64,000 nucleotides of DNA from Polluticoccus soli (GTDB lineage: Bacteria > Bacteroidota > Bacteroidia > Chitinophagales > Chitinophagaceae), in assembly GCF_029269745.1 (NCBI RefSeq), contig NZ_JARJHT010000001.1, positions 2,170,001 to 2,234,000 of the forward strand, written 5' to 3'. The notes beneath the pieces are model-generated. The model had not been told where the DNA came from. It did not search any database and saw only the letters and a list, made by a program, of their open reading frames with translations. Each line of letters begins with the position of its first letter. Within the stretch, counting starts at the first letter, position 1. The translations under genes and the position numbers were made by a program. This document shows, one piece after another, positions 17,276 through 26,580 of this stretch.

Positions 17276-18115
17276 CTATCGCTCTACTTCGGCCTTGTAA
17301 GACCTGATGCCCCTGAATATGGCATTGGTTACTTCGTTCTGTCCGGCGGCGGAATTGAGATAGATCTCCTCCTCGGGGTTGTTGATAAAACCGATCTCTA
17401 CCAGCACACCCGGCATGGCGCTGCCGGCCAATACTTCCAGTCCCATTTGTTTTACGCCTTTATCCTGGCGCCCCTGGCGGGAGAACTCATTCTGAATCTT
17501 GGTACCCAGCGATACGCTGCGCGAAAGGAATGCCGAGGCATATTGCGCAACGACGATCGCGGTCTGCGGGTCGTTGACATCAAGCATTCCCGGTTCCTGG
17601 GCTACCATTTCGCCGTATTCACCTATCGCGTCCTCTTTTTGAGAGCTGCGGTGCAGACCTAGCACATAAGTTTCAGTGCCGCTGGCGGCAGTCTCTGTAT
17701 GACGAATAGTTTTATATACTGCCTGCTTTACTTTCTTCTTGCCTTTTTTTACGGTTTTATAGCCGGCATGTACGCGTTCCACACGGGCAGCGGTCGCATT
17801 TACGTGAATAGATATAAAAAGATCGGCAGCCGACCGATTGGCTACTTCGTGCCTTTCTTCCAGTTTGGGGTAGATATCGGTAGTACGTGTATAGATCACT
17901 TTAACGCCGGGAAGGCTATCCTGGATCATCTTGCCAAGGCGTAGTGCCACATCCAGGGTCAGGTCTTTTTCAGCCGAGATTTTACCGCGGGCGCCATTGT
18001 CGGTACCGCCGTGACCGGCGTCTATCACAATTTTTGTTATCTTTTTGCCGTTAGCCAATACAAGGGTGGGCATCATCGCGCACGCCCATATGAATAATAA
18101 GAGTTTGGTTCGCAT
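17276..18115 (-). CDS. N-acetylmuramoyl-L-alanine amidase (Amidase_3)
   Basis: A 279-residue exported zinc amidase. Signal peptide at residues 1-21. Zinc ligands and catalytic groups: H in VIDAGHGGTDNGARG, E in SAEKDLTLD, H in LFISIHVNA, and the catalytic E in GVLVEIGFINNPEEE. There is a basic insert (about residues 120-140, KKGKKKVKQAVYK) between the zinc His and a regulatory-helix segment ETYVLGLHRSSQKEDA. It cleaves the glycan-peptide link in peptidoglycan during cell separation. It is divergent from lptD at 18199, a pairing seen often in Bacteroidota. Confidence 0.93.
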   Translation of the reverse strand: MRTKLLLFIWACAMMPTLVLANGKKITKIVIDAGHGGTDNGARGKISAEKDLTLDVALRLGKMIQDSLPGVKVIYTRTTDIYPKLEERHEVANRSAADLFISIHVNATAARVERVHAGYKTVKKGKKKVKQAVYKTIRHTETAASGTETYVLGLHRSSQKEDAIGEYGEMVAQEPGMLDVNDPQTAIVVAQYASAFLSRSVSLGTKIQNEFSRQGRQDKGVKQMGLEVLAGSAMPGVLVEIGFINNPEEEIYLNSAAGQNEVTNAIFRGIRSYKAEVER

Positions 18116-18181
18116 TTGATTACGGAAACGTTCAATGTTTTAATAATGTACAATTCCTCGATCTCAAACGCAGCAATTGCC

Positions 18182-18189
18182 TATTTTTG
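18182..18189 (+). promoter_or_regulatory. -7 box upstream of lptD
   Basis: TATTTTTG matches TAnnTTTG. It lies 9 bp before the ATG at 18199 and 48 bp before the ATG at 18238. No clear -33 TTTG is seen. Confidence 0.45.
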
Positions 18190-18198
18190 TACACCTTC

Positions 18199-20955
18199 AT
18201 GAACTGGTGCGGTAAAATTATTCCAAAATTTCAATTGATGCACTGCCTTACCCCTATTTTGGCAGTCATTTTTACATTGTTTTTAACAACAACCGCTGAG
18301 GCCCAAAAGGTTAGGAAAGGTGCGGACAGGTTTGGCCCCGCTGACACCACAACAATCTATAAGGCGGTTGATACCATCAAACTACCTGGTGGTGCAATGA
18401 AACCGGATACGGTGTACCGCTACGAGACCGATTCTCTAACCGGCGATACGCTGGCTATTGATAGCACAGGGGCAGACACAACTGCAGGCGGAAGCATCGA
18501 AAACAGACTGGGTATCCGTTTATCGCCAGATGCGCTGGAGTCGGTGGTGACATCAAAGGCTACAGACTCTGCGGTAATGGATATGGAACGTAACCTGTTC
18601 TATCTATACGGTGACGCCCAGGTGAACTACGAGGACCTGCAGCTCAATGCAGGTGAGATAGCCTATGCGCAGGAGAGCAATTTGGTGACAGCGTCCCCCT
18701 CGTTCGATAGTTCAGGCGCACAGCTGGCGCGGCCTTCGTTTACACAGGGCCAGGAAAAGTTTACTTACGATTCGCTGCAATATAATTTCAAGAGCAAGCG
18801 CGCGATCGTAAGAAACGCACGCACGCAATACGGCGAGGGCTTTGTACACAGCCAGCAGATAAAACGTAATCCCGATCAATCTATTTATGGCTTGCAAAGC
18901 GTATATACGACTTGCGCGCTCGATACGCCACACTTTGGTATCAAAGCAAAAAAGATCAAAGTGATACCCAATAAGGTGATCGCCAGTGGTCCGGCTAATA
19001 TTAATATTGAAGAAGTTCCTACCCCGATATTCCTGCCGTTTGGTTTATTTCCTATTAGCCAGGGACAGCGGTCTGGCTTCAGGCTGCCGATGTATACTAT
19101 TGAGGAACGTCGTGGTGTGGGCCTGCAGCAGGGCGGCTATTATTTTGCCATTAATGAATATGTTGATTTCCTGGTGACCGGCGACGTTTACTCGCGCGGT
19201 AGCTATAATGTAAGTGGTGTGAGTAGTTATACCAACCGTTACCATTATAGCGGCGGTCTCTCGCTGGCATATGCGTATAATAAGACTGGCGAAGTATGGG
19301 AGCAAGGCGCCGGTATCAGCAAAGATTTTAAAGCTAACTGGGAGCACAGGTCAGATGCCAAATCGCGCCCGGGGGTCAATTTCAACGCCTCGGTTGTATT
19401 CGGTACTGCTACCTATAACAACTTCAACTCGTACACGGTAAACCAGATATTACAGAACCAGTACCAATCGAACATTACTTACCAGAAGTCGTGGCAGAAC
19501 AAGCCGTACTCGCTAACTGTGAGTGCCCGCCATAGTCAGAATAACCAGACGCGCGAGGTGAATGTGCTGTTGCCGGAGGTGAACTTCTTTGTGGCGCAGT
19601 TCAACCCGTTTGAAGGTAAATCGAGCACAGGCAACAGGTGGTATGAAAAGATCACCGCGCAGTACAACTTCAATGCGCTGAACCGTACCGATTTTATCGA
19701 TAGCACTTTTAGCCTGCGCAAACTGTCGCTGGGTGATTTCGATAACGGTATTCACCACAACATTCCGATCAGCGCTTCCTATAATGTGCTCCGCTTTATC
19801 AATATGACCTTTGGCGCCAACTATAATGAATATTGGTTGACCCGAAAAACCTACCACTTCTTTAATCCCGCAGAAGACAGGCTGGATACTAATGTCTACA
19901 AAGGTTTTTTCACTGCGCGTGATTTCAATGCCAGTGTTGGCGCGAATACACGTATCTATGGTTTGAGAATGTTCAGGGGAGGTAGTAAGTTGATGGGCAT
20001 TCGTCATGTACTCACCCCGAGTGCGTCGCTTACCTTTACGCCCGATTATGCCGCGGCTCCGTTCAGGTATGGTTATCAAACCCTGGAAGGCGGGCAGACC
20101 CCGATATACAGGTCTACATTTGAAAATTCGCTTGGGTTTGCGCCCAATGGGCAGTTCGGTAATTTCAGCAGCATGCTGGCCTTTGGTATAGACAACAACC
20201 TGCAGATAAAAGTGCGCACCAAGGATGGTAAGGATTCTGTAGGTTCAAAGAACATAAGGTTGATAGATAACTTTAGCATCAACGGCGGATATGATCTTGC
20301 AAAAGACAGTTTCAGGTGGTCGCTTGTTACGATGCGTTTTGCTACAAACCTGTTCAATGTTTTGAACATACAGGCAGGGGCAGTATTCGATCCTTATGAT
20401 TTTGATTATACCCTCGGACGCAATATCAACAGCACGCTGCTGGAGAGAGGCGGGGGGGTAGTGCGGTTCAGACAGGCGAATGCAAGTATCGGTGGCAGCC
20501 TACGATCAGTGCCGAACGACAGGAATAGGAACAAACCCGAAGCCCAAACTGAGGAATATGAACGCCTGTTGTCATATGGGAGGTATAATGACTATGTGGA
20601 CTTTAACGTGCCCTGGAACTTGTCATTTAGTTATAATGCAACCGTAGCAAGGAATTACGACAAGTTACTGCAGCAGGATACCCTGGCATTCTATCATACG
20701 GCGATGTTCTCGGGTGATTTTAATCTGACACCTCGTTGGAAGTTCGAGATACAGAGTGGTTATAACTTTACAGAAGAACAGCTGTCAGTGACACAGTTGT
20801 CAATATACCGCGACCTGCATTGCTGGGAAATGCGGCTGAGCACCGTTCCGTTTGGTCTTAACAAGAACTTCCAGTTCCAGCTGAATGTAAAAGCCCAGAT
20901 ACTGCAGGACCTGAAACTCGTTCGGCGCAGGGATTTCAGGGATGCAATACAATAG
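18199..20955 (+). CDS. lptD: LPS assembly outer-membrane protein LptD
   Basis: About 918 residues. The N-terminus carries a signal sequence ending TTTAEAQ. Residues about 120-290 are the OstA/LptA-like beta-jellyroll (YLYGDAQVNYEDLQLNAGEIAYAQE, YNFKSKRAIVRNARTQYGEGFVHSQQIKR, YTTCALDTPHFGIKAKKIKVIPNK), and FGLFPISQGQRSGFRLPMY leads into the C-terminal barrel. It places lipopolysaccharide at the cell surface. The divergent amidase is a usual neighbour. The start may be ATG 18199 or 18238: the -7 box at 18182 leaves almost no leader for 18199, which favours 18238, and both keep the signal peptide. Confidence 0.88.
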   Translation: MNWCGKIIPKFQLMHCLTPILAVIFTLFLTTTAEAQKVRKGADRFGPADTTTIYKAVDTIKLPGGAMKPDTVYRYETDSLTGDTLAIDSTGADTTAGGSIENRLGIRLSPDALESVVTSKATDSAVMDMERNLFYLYGDAQVNYEDLQLNAGEIAYAQESNLVTASPSFDSSGAQLARPSFTQGQEKFTYDSLQYNFKSKRAIVRNARTQYGEGFVHSQQIKRNPDQSIYGLQSVYTTCALDTPHFGIKAKKIKVIPNKVIASGPANINIEEVPTPIFLPFGLFPISQGQRSGFRLPMYTIEERRGVGLQQGGYYFAINEYVDFLVTGDVYSRGSYNVSGVSSYTNRYHYSGGLSLAYAYNKTGEVWEQGAGISKDFKANWEHRSDAKSRPGVNFNASVVFGTATYNNFNSYTVNQILQNQYQSNITYQKSWQNKPYSLTVSARHSQNNQTREVNVLLPEVNFFVAQFNPFEGKSSTGNRWYEKITAQYNFNALNRTDFIDSTFSLRKLSLGDFDNGIHHNIPISASYNVLRFINMTFGANYNEYWLTRKTYHFFNPAEDRLDTNVYKGFFTARDFNASVGANTRIYGLRMFRGGSKLMGIRHVLTPSASLTFTPDYAAAPFRYGYQTLEGGQTPIYRSTFENSLGFAPNGQFGNFSSMLAFGIDNNLQIKVRTKDGKDSVGSKNIRLIDNFSINGGYDLAKDSFRWSLVTMRFATNLFNVLNIQAGAVFDPYDFDYTLGRNINSTLLERGGGVVRFRQANASIGGSLRSVPNDRNRNKPEAQTEEYERLLSYGRYNDYVDFNVPWNLSFSYNATVARNYDKLLQQDTLAFYHTAMFSGDFNLTPRWKFEIQSGYNFTEEQLSVTQLSIYRDLHCWEMRLSTVPFGLNKNFQFQLNVKAQILQDLKLVRRRDFRDAIQ

Positions 20956-21002
20956 TTATAAAGGCATTGTATAATTCCTTCCGGTCTTTTACTCCATTTG
21001 TT

Positions 21003-21010
21003 TATTTTTG
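21003..21010 (+). promoter_or_regulatory. -7 box upstream of the E2 acyltransferase gene
   Basis: TATTTTTG, a TAnnTTTG match, ending 37 bp upstream of the ATG at 21048. No convincing -33 element. Confidence 0.5.
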
Positions 21011-21047
21011 CACCACATTTCAAAAAGAGATTAAATAAAAATCTATT

Positions 21048-22370
21048 ATGGCGATAGTAGACCTGGTAATGCCCAAGATGGGTGAGAGTATAATGGAGGC
21101 TACCGTACTGAAGTGGCACAAGAAGGCCGGCGACAAAGTGCGCATGGACGAGACCGTGCTGGAAATAGCCACCGATAAGGTAGACAGTGAAGTGCCGTCT
21201 ACAGCCGAGGGTACTATTACCGAAGTGCTGTTCAAAGAGAACGATGTAGTGCCAGTGGGCACCGTTATAGCCAGGATAGACACGGTAGGCGCCGGCGCAA
21301 GCCAGCCCGCACCGCAGCCAGCAGCTGCACCGGCACAACCTGCACCACAACCGCAGGCAGCTCCGGCACCGCAGCCAGCGGCACAACCTGTAGCACACAC
21401 TGCTGCACCTGCAGGCGCAGCATCAGGCAACCGTTTTTATTCTCCGCTGGTACTGAACATTGCCGGTAAAGAAGGCATCGGTATGGCTGAGCTGGAAAGA
21501 ATACCAGGTACAGGCAACGAAGGGCGTGTAACTAAGAAAGATATACTGAACTATGTGGCCAATCGCGGCAACGGCGCTGTACAAGCAGCACCTGCTCCGA
21601 CAGCGCAACCACAGGCTGCGCCCGCTCCTGCACCTGCTGCATCAGCAGCTAGCTACGGCGGCAATGTAGAGATCATTGAGATGGACCGCATGCGCAAGCT
21701 GATAGCAGACCACATGGTGCGCAGCAAAGCTACCTCTCCGCACGTTACTAGCTTTACTGAAGCTGATGTGACGAACATCGTGAACTGGAGAGATAAAGCG
21801 AAGAAAGAATTTGAAAAGAAATATGGTGAGAAGATCACTTTCACGCCGATCTTCATTGAAGCCATCGTGAATTGCATCCGCAAATACCCGATGATCAATG
21901 CCAGCGTTGACGGTGATAAGATCATTATCAAGAAGGATATCAATATAGGTATGGCTACGGCTCTGCCTAGCGGTAACCTGATAGTGCCTGTAATTAAAAA
22001 TGCAGACACTAAGAACCTGCTTGGCCTGAGCCGCGATGTGAACGGCCTGGCAAATGCAGCCCGTGGCAACAAGCTGAAAGCCGACGACACACAAGGCGGT
22101 ACTTTCACTATGACCAACGTTGGTACATTCGGTAGCCTGATGGGTACACCAATTATCAACCAGCCGCAGGTAGCGATATTGGCTGTGGGCAGCATTAAAA
22201 AACGCCCGATGGTAATGGAAACTGAGCATGGTGACGTGATCGCAATCCGTCACATGATGTACCTGTCGCTGAGTTACGATCACCGTATTGTAGACGGTTC
22301 ACTGGGCGCCAGCTTCTTAACTGCTGTTGCCAACGAACTTGAAGCTTTCGATCCGAACAGGGCTATCTAG
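21048..22370 (+). CDS. 2-oxoacid dehydrogenase E2 component (dihydrolipoyl acyltransferase)
   Basis: A 440-residue E2 subunit. The lipoyl domain (1-80) has the lipoylated Lys44 in EIATDKVDSEVP. An Ala/Pro/Gln-rich flexible linker (about 85-125) precedes the E1/E3-binding domain (YSPLVLNIAGKEGI..ERIPGTGNEGRVTKKDIL). A second Ala/Pro linker comes next, then the catalytic domain, which ends with SYDHRIVDG (His412, Asp416). The form with DKVDSEVP and MDRMRKLIADHM fits the 2-oxoglutarate or branched-chain E2 group better than pyruvate E2, but substrate is not certain. The E1 and E3 genes are not adjacent. A terminator follows at 22392. Confidence 0.93.
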   Translation: MAIVDLVMPKMGESIMEATVLKWHKKAGDKVRMDETVLEIATDKVDSEVPSTAEGTITEVLFKENDVVPVGTVIARIDTVGAGASQPAPQPAAAPAQPAPQPQAAPAPQPAAQPVAHTAAPAGAASGNRFYSPLVLNIAGKEGIGMAELERIPGTGNEGRVTKKDILNYVANRGNGAVQAAPAPTAQPQAAPAPAPAASAASYGGNVEIIEMDRMRKLIADHMVRSKATSPHVTSFTEADVTNIVNWRDKAKKEFEKKYGEKITFTPIFIEAIVNCIRKYPMINASVDGDKIIIKKDINIGMATALPSGNLIVPVIKNADTKNLLGLSRDVNGLANAARGNKLKADDTQGGTFTMTNVGTFGSLMGTPIINQPQVAILAVGSIKKRPMVMETEHGDVIAIRHMMYLSLSYDHRIVDGSLGASFLTAVANELEAFDPNRAI

Positions 22371-22391
22371 TCCAGATTTATACTTTTTTGC

Positions 22392-22425
22392 AAACTAGCC
22401 CGCTTTTGCGGGCTAGTTTCGTTTT
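22392..22425 (+). terminator. Terminator of the E2 gene
   Basis: Perfect 12 bp stem AAACTAGCCCGC / GCGGGCTAGTTT with a TTTT loop and a T-rich tail. Confidence 0.85.
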
Positions 22426-22478
22426 GATTTGTTGGTATTTGTAATATCTTCATGTGTACACTTTACCAAACACATCAT

Positions 22479-23072
22479 ATGAAAAACTCCATTCTCCTTC
22501 TTTTCACGGTAGCAGCTGTGTTTACCGCCTGCAATCAAAAATCAGAAAAGGCCGCCGAGGCGATAGCCAATGCAGAAGCCACTCCGTCCGGTACCAAAGA
22601 AGAACGCATCAAACGCGGCGAATACCTGGTGACTGTAATGGGATGCAACGACTGTCACACACCGAAAAAGATGACAGCGCAAGGACCTGTGTTGGATTCT
22701 TCCCGTATGCTGTCTGGCCACAACGGTTCAGTGCCATCCAGTGGATTTGATACGGCGCTCACTCGTAAAGGTGAATGGATCATCATGAGCAGTGGTATCA
22801 CATCGTTTGCTGGTCCATGGGGTATGTCGTTTGCCGCCAACCTGACACCAGATGCAACAGGCCTGGCTGGTTGGACAATAGATAATTTTAAAACAGCTAT
22901 CAAGAAAGGTAAATTCAAGGGCATAGAAGCAGAGCGAACATTGCTGCCACCTATGCCCTGGCAAAACCTCGTGAATATTTCAGATGGTGATGCGGAAGCA
23001 ATATTCGACTATCTGCAGTCACTAAAACCAGTGAGCAACAAAGTGCCGAATGCCATCATTGCCCAACACTAG
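22479..23072 (+). CDS. c-type cytochrome lipoprotein, single haem
   Basis: A 197-residue lipoprotein (lipobox FTACNQ near residue 14). The ATG at 22479 is preferred over the frame start at 22452, because it puts the signal peptide at the N-terminus. One haem-binding CNDCH motif lies at residues 56-60, within GEYLVTVMGCNDCHTPK. The second half carries PTPDATGLAGWTIDNFK-like and MPWQNLVNISDGDAEAIFDYLQSL features typical of the DHC-type cytochromes seen beside oxidoreductases in Bacteroidota. A Met in LPPMPW is the probable sixth haem ligand. It would be matured by CcmE/CcmF. No partner oxidase is adjacent. Confidence 0.88.
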   Translation: MKNSILLLFTVAAVFTACNQKSEKAAEAIANAEATPSGTKEERIKRGEYLVTVMGCNDCHTPKKMTAQGPVLDSSRMLSGHNGSVPSSGFDTALTRKGEWIIMSSGITSFAGPWGMSFAANLTPDATGLAGWTIDNFKTAIKKGKFKGIEAERTLLPPMPWQNLVNISDGDAEAIFDYLQSLKPVSNKVPNAIIAQH

Positions 23073-23112
23073 GTGGGCTGACCAATAAAGTTGACCGGGT
23101 TAAATAATAATG

Positions 23113-23147
23113 AGAATAAGTTCTGCAAATGCGGGACTTATTTTTTT
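23113..23147 (+). terminator. Terminator between cytochrome and nhaA genes
   Basis: Stem AATAAGT / ACTTATT, partly mismatched at its apex, then seven T on the plus strand. It overlaps the 3' tail of the convergent nhaA gene. Confidence 0.55.
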
Positions 23148-24346
23148 GCCGCAAGTATGGACGCATGCAGTTTTTTTCTTGACAGCAACTTCAGGTAGAG
23201 AAAGCCCGCGATGCCTGCCGTGACAGATGCACCGATTATCGCAACTTTTGCGATGAGTTGTATGCCGGGATCTGCAAACGCGAGGGTGGCAATAAATATC
23301 GACATGGTGAAACCGATACCTGCTATCATGCCCATGCCTAGTAATTGTTTCCAATGCATGCCGGTTGGCAATGTGCCGATGCCAAGTTTTACTGCAGCGA
23401 AGCTGAATAGAAAAATACCTATTGGTTTGCCGGCTACCAGCCCCAGAAAAATTCCGTGGTGTACAGTAGAAGAAAAAATAACTCCAGAGTCTGCCGGCAA
23501 AACGATCGCTGTATTGGCCAGGGCAAACAAAGGCAGTATCACAAAATTCACAGGATCGTGTAATGTGTTTTCAAGCTTGTCAATTTTTCTGAGTGGGATA
23601 GTGAATGCCAGCAGCACACCTGCAATGGTTGCATGTACGCCCGAATTATAAACCAGGTACCACAACACGATGCCTGCAATAAAAAACAATGCGTGGCGCT
23701 TCACCTTTAATATGTTCATCAATGTCAGCACAACTAATGTTGTCAATGCCAATAGCAGGTAAGTTGTATTTATATCTTCAGTATAAAACAGCGCGATAGC
23801 CAGAATGCCGCCAAGATCGTCGATGATGGCGAGCGCAGTAAGAAATATACGTAGCGACAGTGGAGCGCGTTTACCCAATAGAGATAATACGCCTAACGAA
23901 AAAGCAATATCAGTTGCCATAGGTATTCCCCATCCTTTGCTAAACCCTGTGCCGCCACACCATAGTATATATATAGTTGCCGGTACAACCATTCCACCCA
24001 CAGCAGCAATCACCGGCACAATTGATTTTTTTATGCTGGATAACTCGCCTACCATCAATTCGCGTTTTATTTCCATTCCTACCAGGAAGAAAAAGAACGC
24101 CATTAGTCCATCATTAATAAGATGGAGAATAGAATGTGGTAATTGTAATTGGGGAATAGGAATGTGAAATTCTTTTTCCCAAAATGCGATATAACTTCCC
24201 GACCAGGAACTGTTGCTTACAATGAGTGAAAGCAACGTGCATCCTATCAGTACAATACCCACTGCACGGCTGTCATGGATGAACTGTTTGACAGGTGAGA
24301 TGATACGCTGTTCTAAAAAATTTATTACTGGACGACGTTTTGTCAC
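23138..24346 (-). CDS. nhaA: Na+/H+ antiporter NhaA
   Basis: About 402 residues with 11-12 membrane segments. Family marks: GLMAFFFFLVGMEIKRE, PATIYILW, GWGIPMATDIAFSLGVLSLLG (containing the paired-Asp region TDIAF) and LTALAIIDDLGGILAIA (the DD of the ion-binding site). A long frame continues upstream to 24454 with improbable Cys/Phe-rich protein, so I place the start at the GTG at 24346 (MTKRRPVINFLEQ). A TAnnTTTG box on the minus strand at 24351-24358 is too close to serve that start, so the true 5' end is uncertain. NhaA exports sodium in exchange for protons and protects against salt and alkali stress. Confidence 0.9.
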   Translation of the reverse strand: MTKRRPVINFLEQRIISPVKQFIHDSRAVGIVLIGCTLLSLIVSNSSWSGSYIAFWEKEFHIPIPQLQLPHSILHLINDGLMAFFFFLVGMEIKRELMVGELSSIKKSIVPVIAAVGGMVVPATIYILWCGGTGFSKGWGIPMATDIAFSLGVLSLLGKRAPLSLRIFLTALAIIDDLGGILAIALFYTEDINTTYLLLALTTLVVLTLMNILKVKRHALFFIAGIVLWYLVYNSGVHATIAGVLLAFTIPLRKIDKLENTLHDPVNFVILPLFALANTAIVLPADSGVIFSSTVHHGIFLGLVAGKPIGIFLFSFAAVKLGIGTLPTGMHWKQLLGMGMIAGIGFTMSIFIATLAFADPGIQLIAKVAIIGASVTAGIAGFLYLKLLSRKKLHASILAAKK

Positions 24347-24748
24347 TACCCAAAAATAGGTACGGAATTTGAAGAAATATTTTCTGGAAAAGCAACAAAA
24401 AACGAGATTAAATTTTGACCAAAAAGTTTTTTGCAGTAGCAAAAAGAGTTCCAAACTTACCTTGAGGCATTCTGTATTCCGAAGTAAACAAACAAGGGCT
24501 GTGAAATTTTTTTTTTACACAAATTGTTAGCAATTTCGTCCTCCTGCTTTAGAAATGCGACAGTAGGAAAAAACGAAACGTGAAACCGGTCTTGCAGCGT
24601 CTGAGATAATACATTTTTTTGGTTTGGGCTTAGTGAGAATTTGATCCGTAAAATGAAATGAATTTTTTCGGCATGGAAGTTTTTGTCGCTTTACTAATAC
24701 AGGATTTACATAATTTGGTATCACTTGATTGAACGAGTAAACTCCAAA
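24347..24748. other. AT-rich region upstream of dnaA
   Basis: About 400 bp between divergent nhaA and dnaA. It is AT-rich with several homopolymer T/A runs. I looked for DnaA boxes (TTATCCACA or one mismatch) on both strands and found no cluster, so I do not call an origin. No gene is supported; the minus-strand frame at 24527-24724 looks accidental. The dnaA promoter must lie near 24700, where an imperfect TAATTTGG is present. Confidence 0.6.
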
Positions 24749-26224
24749 ATGGATAATAATCTATACAACACAACAGACAATATTTTAAATGAGGCGGAGG
24801 GAGCTTGGGAGAAATGTTTAGGTATTATCAAAGACAACGTCAACTGGCGCACATTCCAAACATGGTTTGAGCCGATCAAGGCCGTTGCACTATCTAATAA
24901 TATATTGACACTTCAGGTGCCAAGCCAGTTCTTTTACGAATGGCTGGAAGAGCACTATGTAGAATTGCTTGGTAAAACCATCAAACGTGTATTAGGCAAA
25001 GAAGGTCGTTTGGAGTATCGCATCATGATGGAGAGCAATTCGGCTCGCAAGCCGGCCTCTATCAACATGCCCGGCCGTACACACACAAAACCATCGAAGG
25101 AAAATAACTATGTGGACATGCCCCTGAAATGGGATGACCCGCATAATATTAAAACACCTTATGCTATCCCGGGCCTGAAGCGCATGCAAATAGACCCGCA
25201 GCTGAATGGCAACTACATTTTTGATAATTATGTAGAAGGTGATTGCAATAGGGTAGCACGTTCGGCTGGTATGCACGTAGCGCAAAAGCCAGGAGCAACC
25301 GCTTTCAATCCGCTGGTGGTATTTGGTGGAGTAGGTTGGGGTAAAACCCACCTGGTGCAGGCAATAGGTAACGAAGTTCGCCGCCTGCATCCAAACAAAG
25401 CTGTATTATATGTAAGTGCCGAGAAATTCATCAACCAATTTATCGAGCACTCAAAGAATAACGAGATCAACGATTTCATTCACTTCTACCAGCTGATAGA
25501 TGTGTTGATACTGGATGACATTCACCTGTTCGTTCCTGCAACAAAAACGCAGGATGTATTCTTTGCTATCTTCAACCACCTGCACCAGAGTGGTAAGCAG
25601 ATAATATTGACCAGCGATACACCACCTAAGGATATGGAAGGTATGCAGGAACGCCTGCTGAGCCGTTTCCGCTGGGGACTGAATGCTGACATACAGGCGC
25701 CCGACTTTGAAACACGCCAGCAGATACTGCAGGTGAAGATGAAACAGGAAGGCCTGGAGATACCTGAAGAAGTAGTAAAATACGTAGCATATAATGTGCA
25801 GAGCAATGTGCGTGAACTGGAAGGTGCATTGATCGCACTGTTCGCACAGGCTACGCTGAATAAAAAAGAGATCGATATAGACTTGGCTAAGCGTGTGATG
25901 AAGAATTTTGTGAAGACGGCAGCACGTGAGCTGACTATCGAGAACATACAGAAGATGGTGTGTGAATACTTCCATCTGCCATACGACCGCCTGCTGGCCA
26001 AGACCCGTAAGCGCGAAGTGGTGCAGGCAAGGCAGATCACCATGTTCCTGGCAAAGAAGTTTACCAAGAGCTCGCTGAAGAATATCGGCGAACACTTTGG
26101 AGGTTTCGATCATACGACCGTGATACACTCTTGCCAAACGGTGGAGAACCTGATGGATACTGATTCGGAGTACAAAGAGCATCTTCTTGAGCTTCAGCAA
26201 AAAGTGCAGTTGGCCAGCTTATAA
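24749..26224 (+). CDS. dnaA: Chromosomal replication initiator DnaA
   Basis: A 491-residue AAA+ initiator. Domain I (about 10-90) has WRTFQTWFEPIKA. The AAA+ core has Walker A GGVGWGKTHL (residues 193-200; a Trp replaces the usual Leu), Walker B ILDDIHLF (DD at 256-257), a sensor motif ILTSDTPPKDM, and SRFRWGL. Domain IV for DNA binding ends with the signature FDHTTVIHSC. Domain II (100-140) is short and basic. The start at ATG 24749 (MDNNLYNTT) is preferred to TTG 24725. It binds DnaA boxes to open the origin. Downstream are tRNA-Ser and tRNA-Pro, the latter being the integration site of the 17.5 kb island. Confidence 0.97.
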   Translation: MDNNLYNTTDNILNEAEGAWEKCLGIIKDNVNWRTFQTWFEPIKAVALSNNILTLQVPSQFFYEWLEEHYVELLGKTIKRVLGKEGRLEYRIMMESNSARKPASINMPGRTHTKPSKENNYVDMPLKWDDPHNIKTPYAIPGLKRMQIDPQLNGNYIFDNYVEGDCNRVARSAGMHVAQKPGATAFNPLVVFGGVGWGKTHLVQAIGNEVRRLHPNKAVLYVSAEKFINQFIEHSKNNEINDFIHFYQLIDVLILDDIHLFVPATKTQDVFFAIFNHLHQSGKQIILTSDTPPKDMEGMQERLLSRFRWGLNADIQAPDFETRQQILQVKMKQEGLEIPEEVVKYVAYNVQSNVRELEGALIALFAQATLNKKEIDIDLAKRVMKNFVKTAARELTIENIQKMVCEYFHLPYDRLLAKTRKREVVQARQITMFLAKKFTKSSLKNIGEHFGGFDHTTVIHSCQTVENLMDTDSEYKEHLLELQQKVQLASL

Positions 26225-26335
26225 AAATGCTGCAAAAACTTTTTGTTATTTCCGTAATAAATCTATCTTTGCAGTCCCCAAAAGGGAAACCAAGTAGTTC
26301 TTTATTAGCTGTGAGCTAGTCTTGCAGTAGTTATA

Positions 26336-26424
26336 GGTGAGGTGGGAGAGTGGCCGAATCCAATAGTTTGCTAAACTGTCGTACGGGTTAAACCGTACCG
26401 CGGGTTCGAATCCCGCCCTCACCG
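26336..26424 (+). tRNA. tRNA-Ser(GCT)
   Basis: An 89-nt class II tRNA. Acceptor strands GGTGAGG and CCTCACC pair fully, discriminator G. The anticodon loop TTGCTAA sits between ATAGT and ACTGT, giving anticodon GCT (Ser, AGC/AGU codons). A long variable arm (GTACGGGTTAAACCGTAC) marks it as a serine tRNA. The T arm contains GGTTCGAATCC. CCA is not encoded. Confidence 0.96.
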
Positions 26425-26464
26425 CAGGCCACAAAAACATTGACGGTTCGCTGTCAATAAGGTT

Positions 26465-26538
26465 CGGGAAGTAGCGCAGGCCGGTAGCGCATCTGGTTTG
26501 GGACCAGGGGGTCGCAGGTTCGAATCCTGTCTTCCCGA
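26465..26538 (+). tRNA. tRNA-Pro(TGG), integration site of the island
   Basis: A 74-nt tRNA. Acceptor CGGGAAG pairs with CTTCCCG, discriminator A. The anticodon stem-loop TCTGG-TTTGGGA-CCAGG gives anticodon TGG (Pro). The T arm has GGTTCGAATCC. No encoded CCA. From 26493 onward the 3' half, including the anticodon loop, is the left copy of the 53 bp direct repeat found again at 43981-44033. The gene is functional because the element supplied a matching 3' end. Confidence 0.96.
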
Positions 26539-26545
26539 CGAACAA
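26493..26545 (+). repeat. attL: left 53 bp direct repeat
   Basis: Runs from the anticodon stem of tRNA-Pro through its 3' end and 7 bp beyond. Identical over 53 bp to 43981-44033; the copies diverge immediately outside on both sides. The integrase gene starts 211 bp to the right. Confidence 0.93.
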
Positions 26546-26546
26546 T

Positions 26547-26580
26547 GAAAGCTCAGTAGAAATACTGGGCTTTTCTATTT
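26547..26580 (+). terminator. Element-borne terminator after tRNA-Pro
   Basis: Stem AAAGCTCAGTA / TACTGGGCTTT (one G-U pair), loop GAAA, then T-rich. It lies inside the island immediately after attL and now ends tRNA-Pro transcription, replacing the one at 44035-44065. Confidence 0.7.

Noticed and set aside
24351-24358. TATTTTTG promoter box for nhaA
   Set aside because: It lies only 4 bp from the proposed GTG start, so a transcript from it would begin after the start codon.
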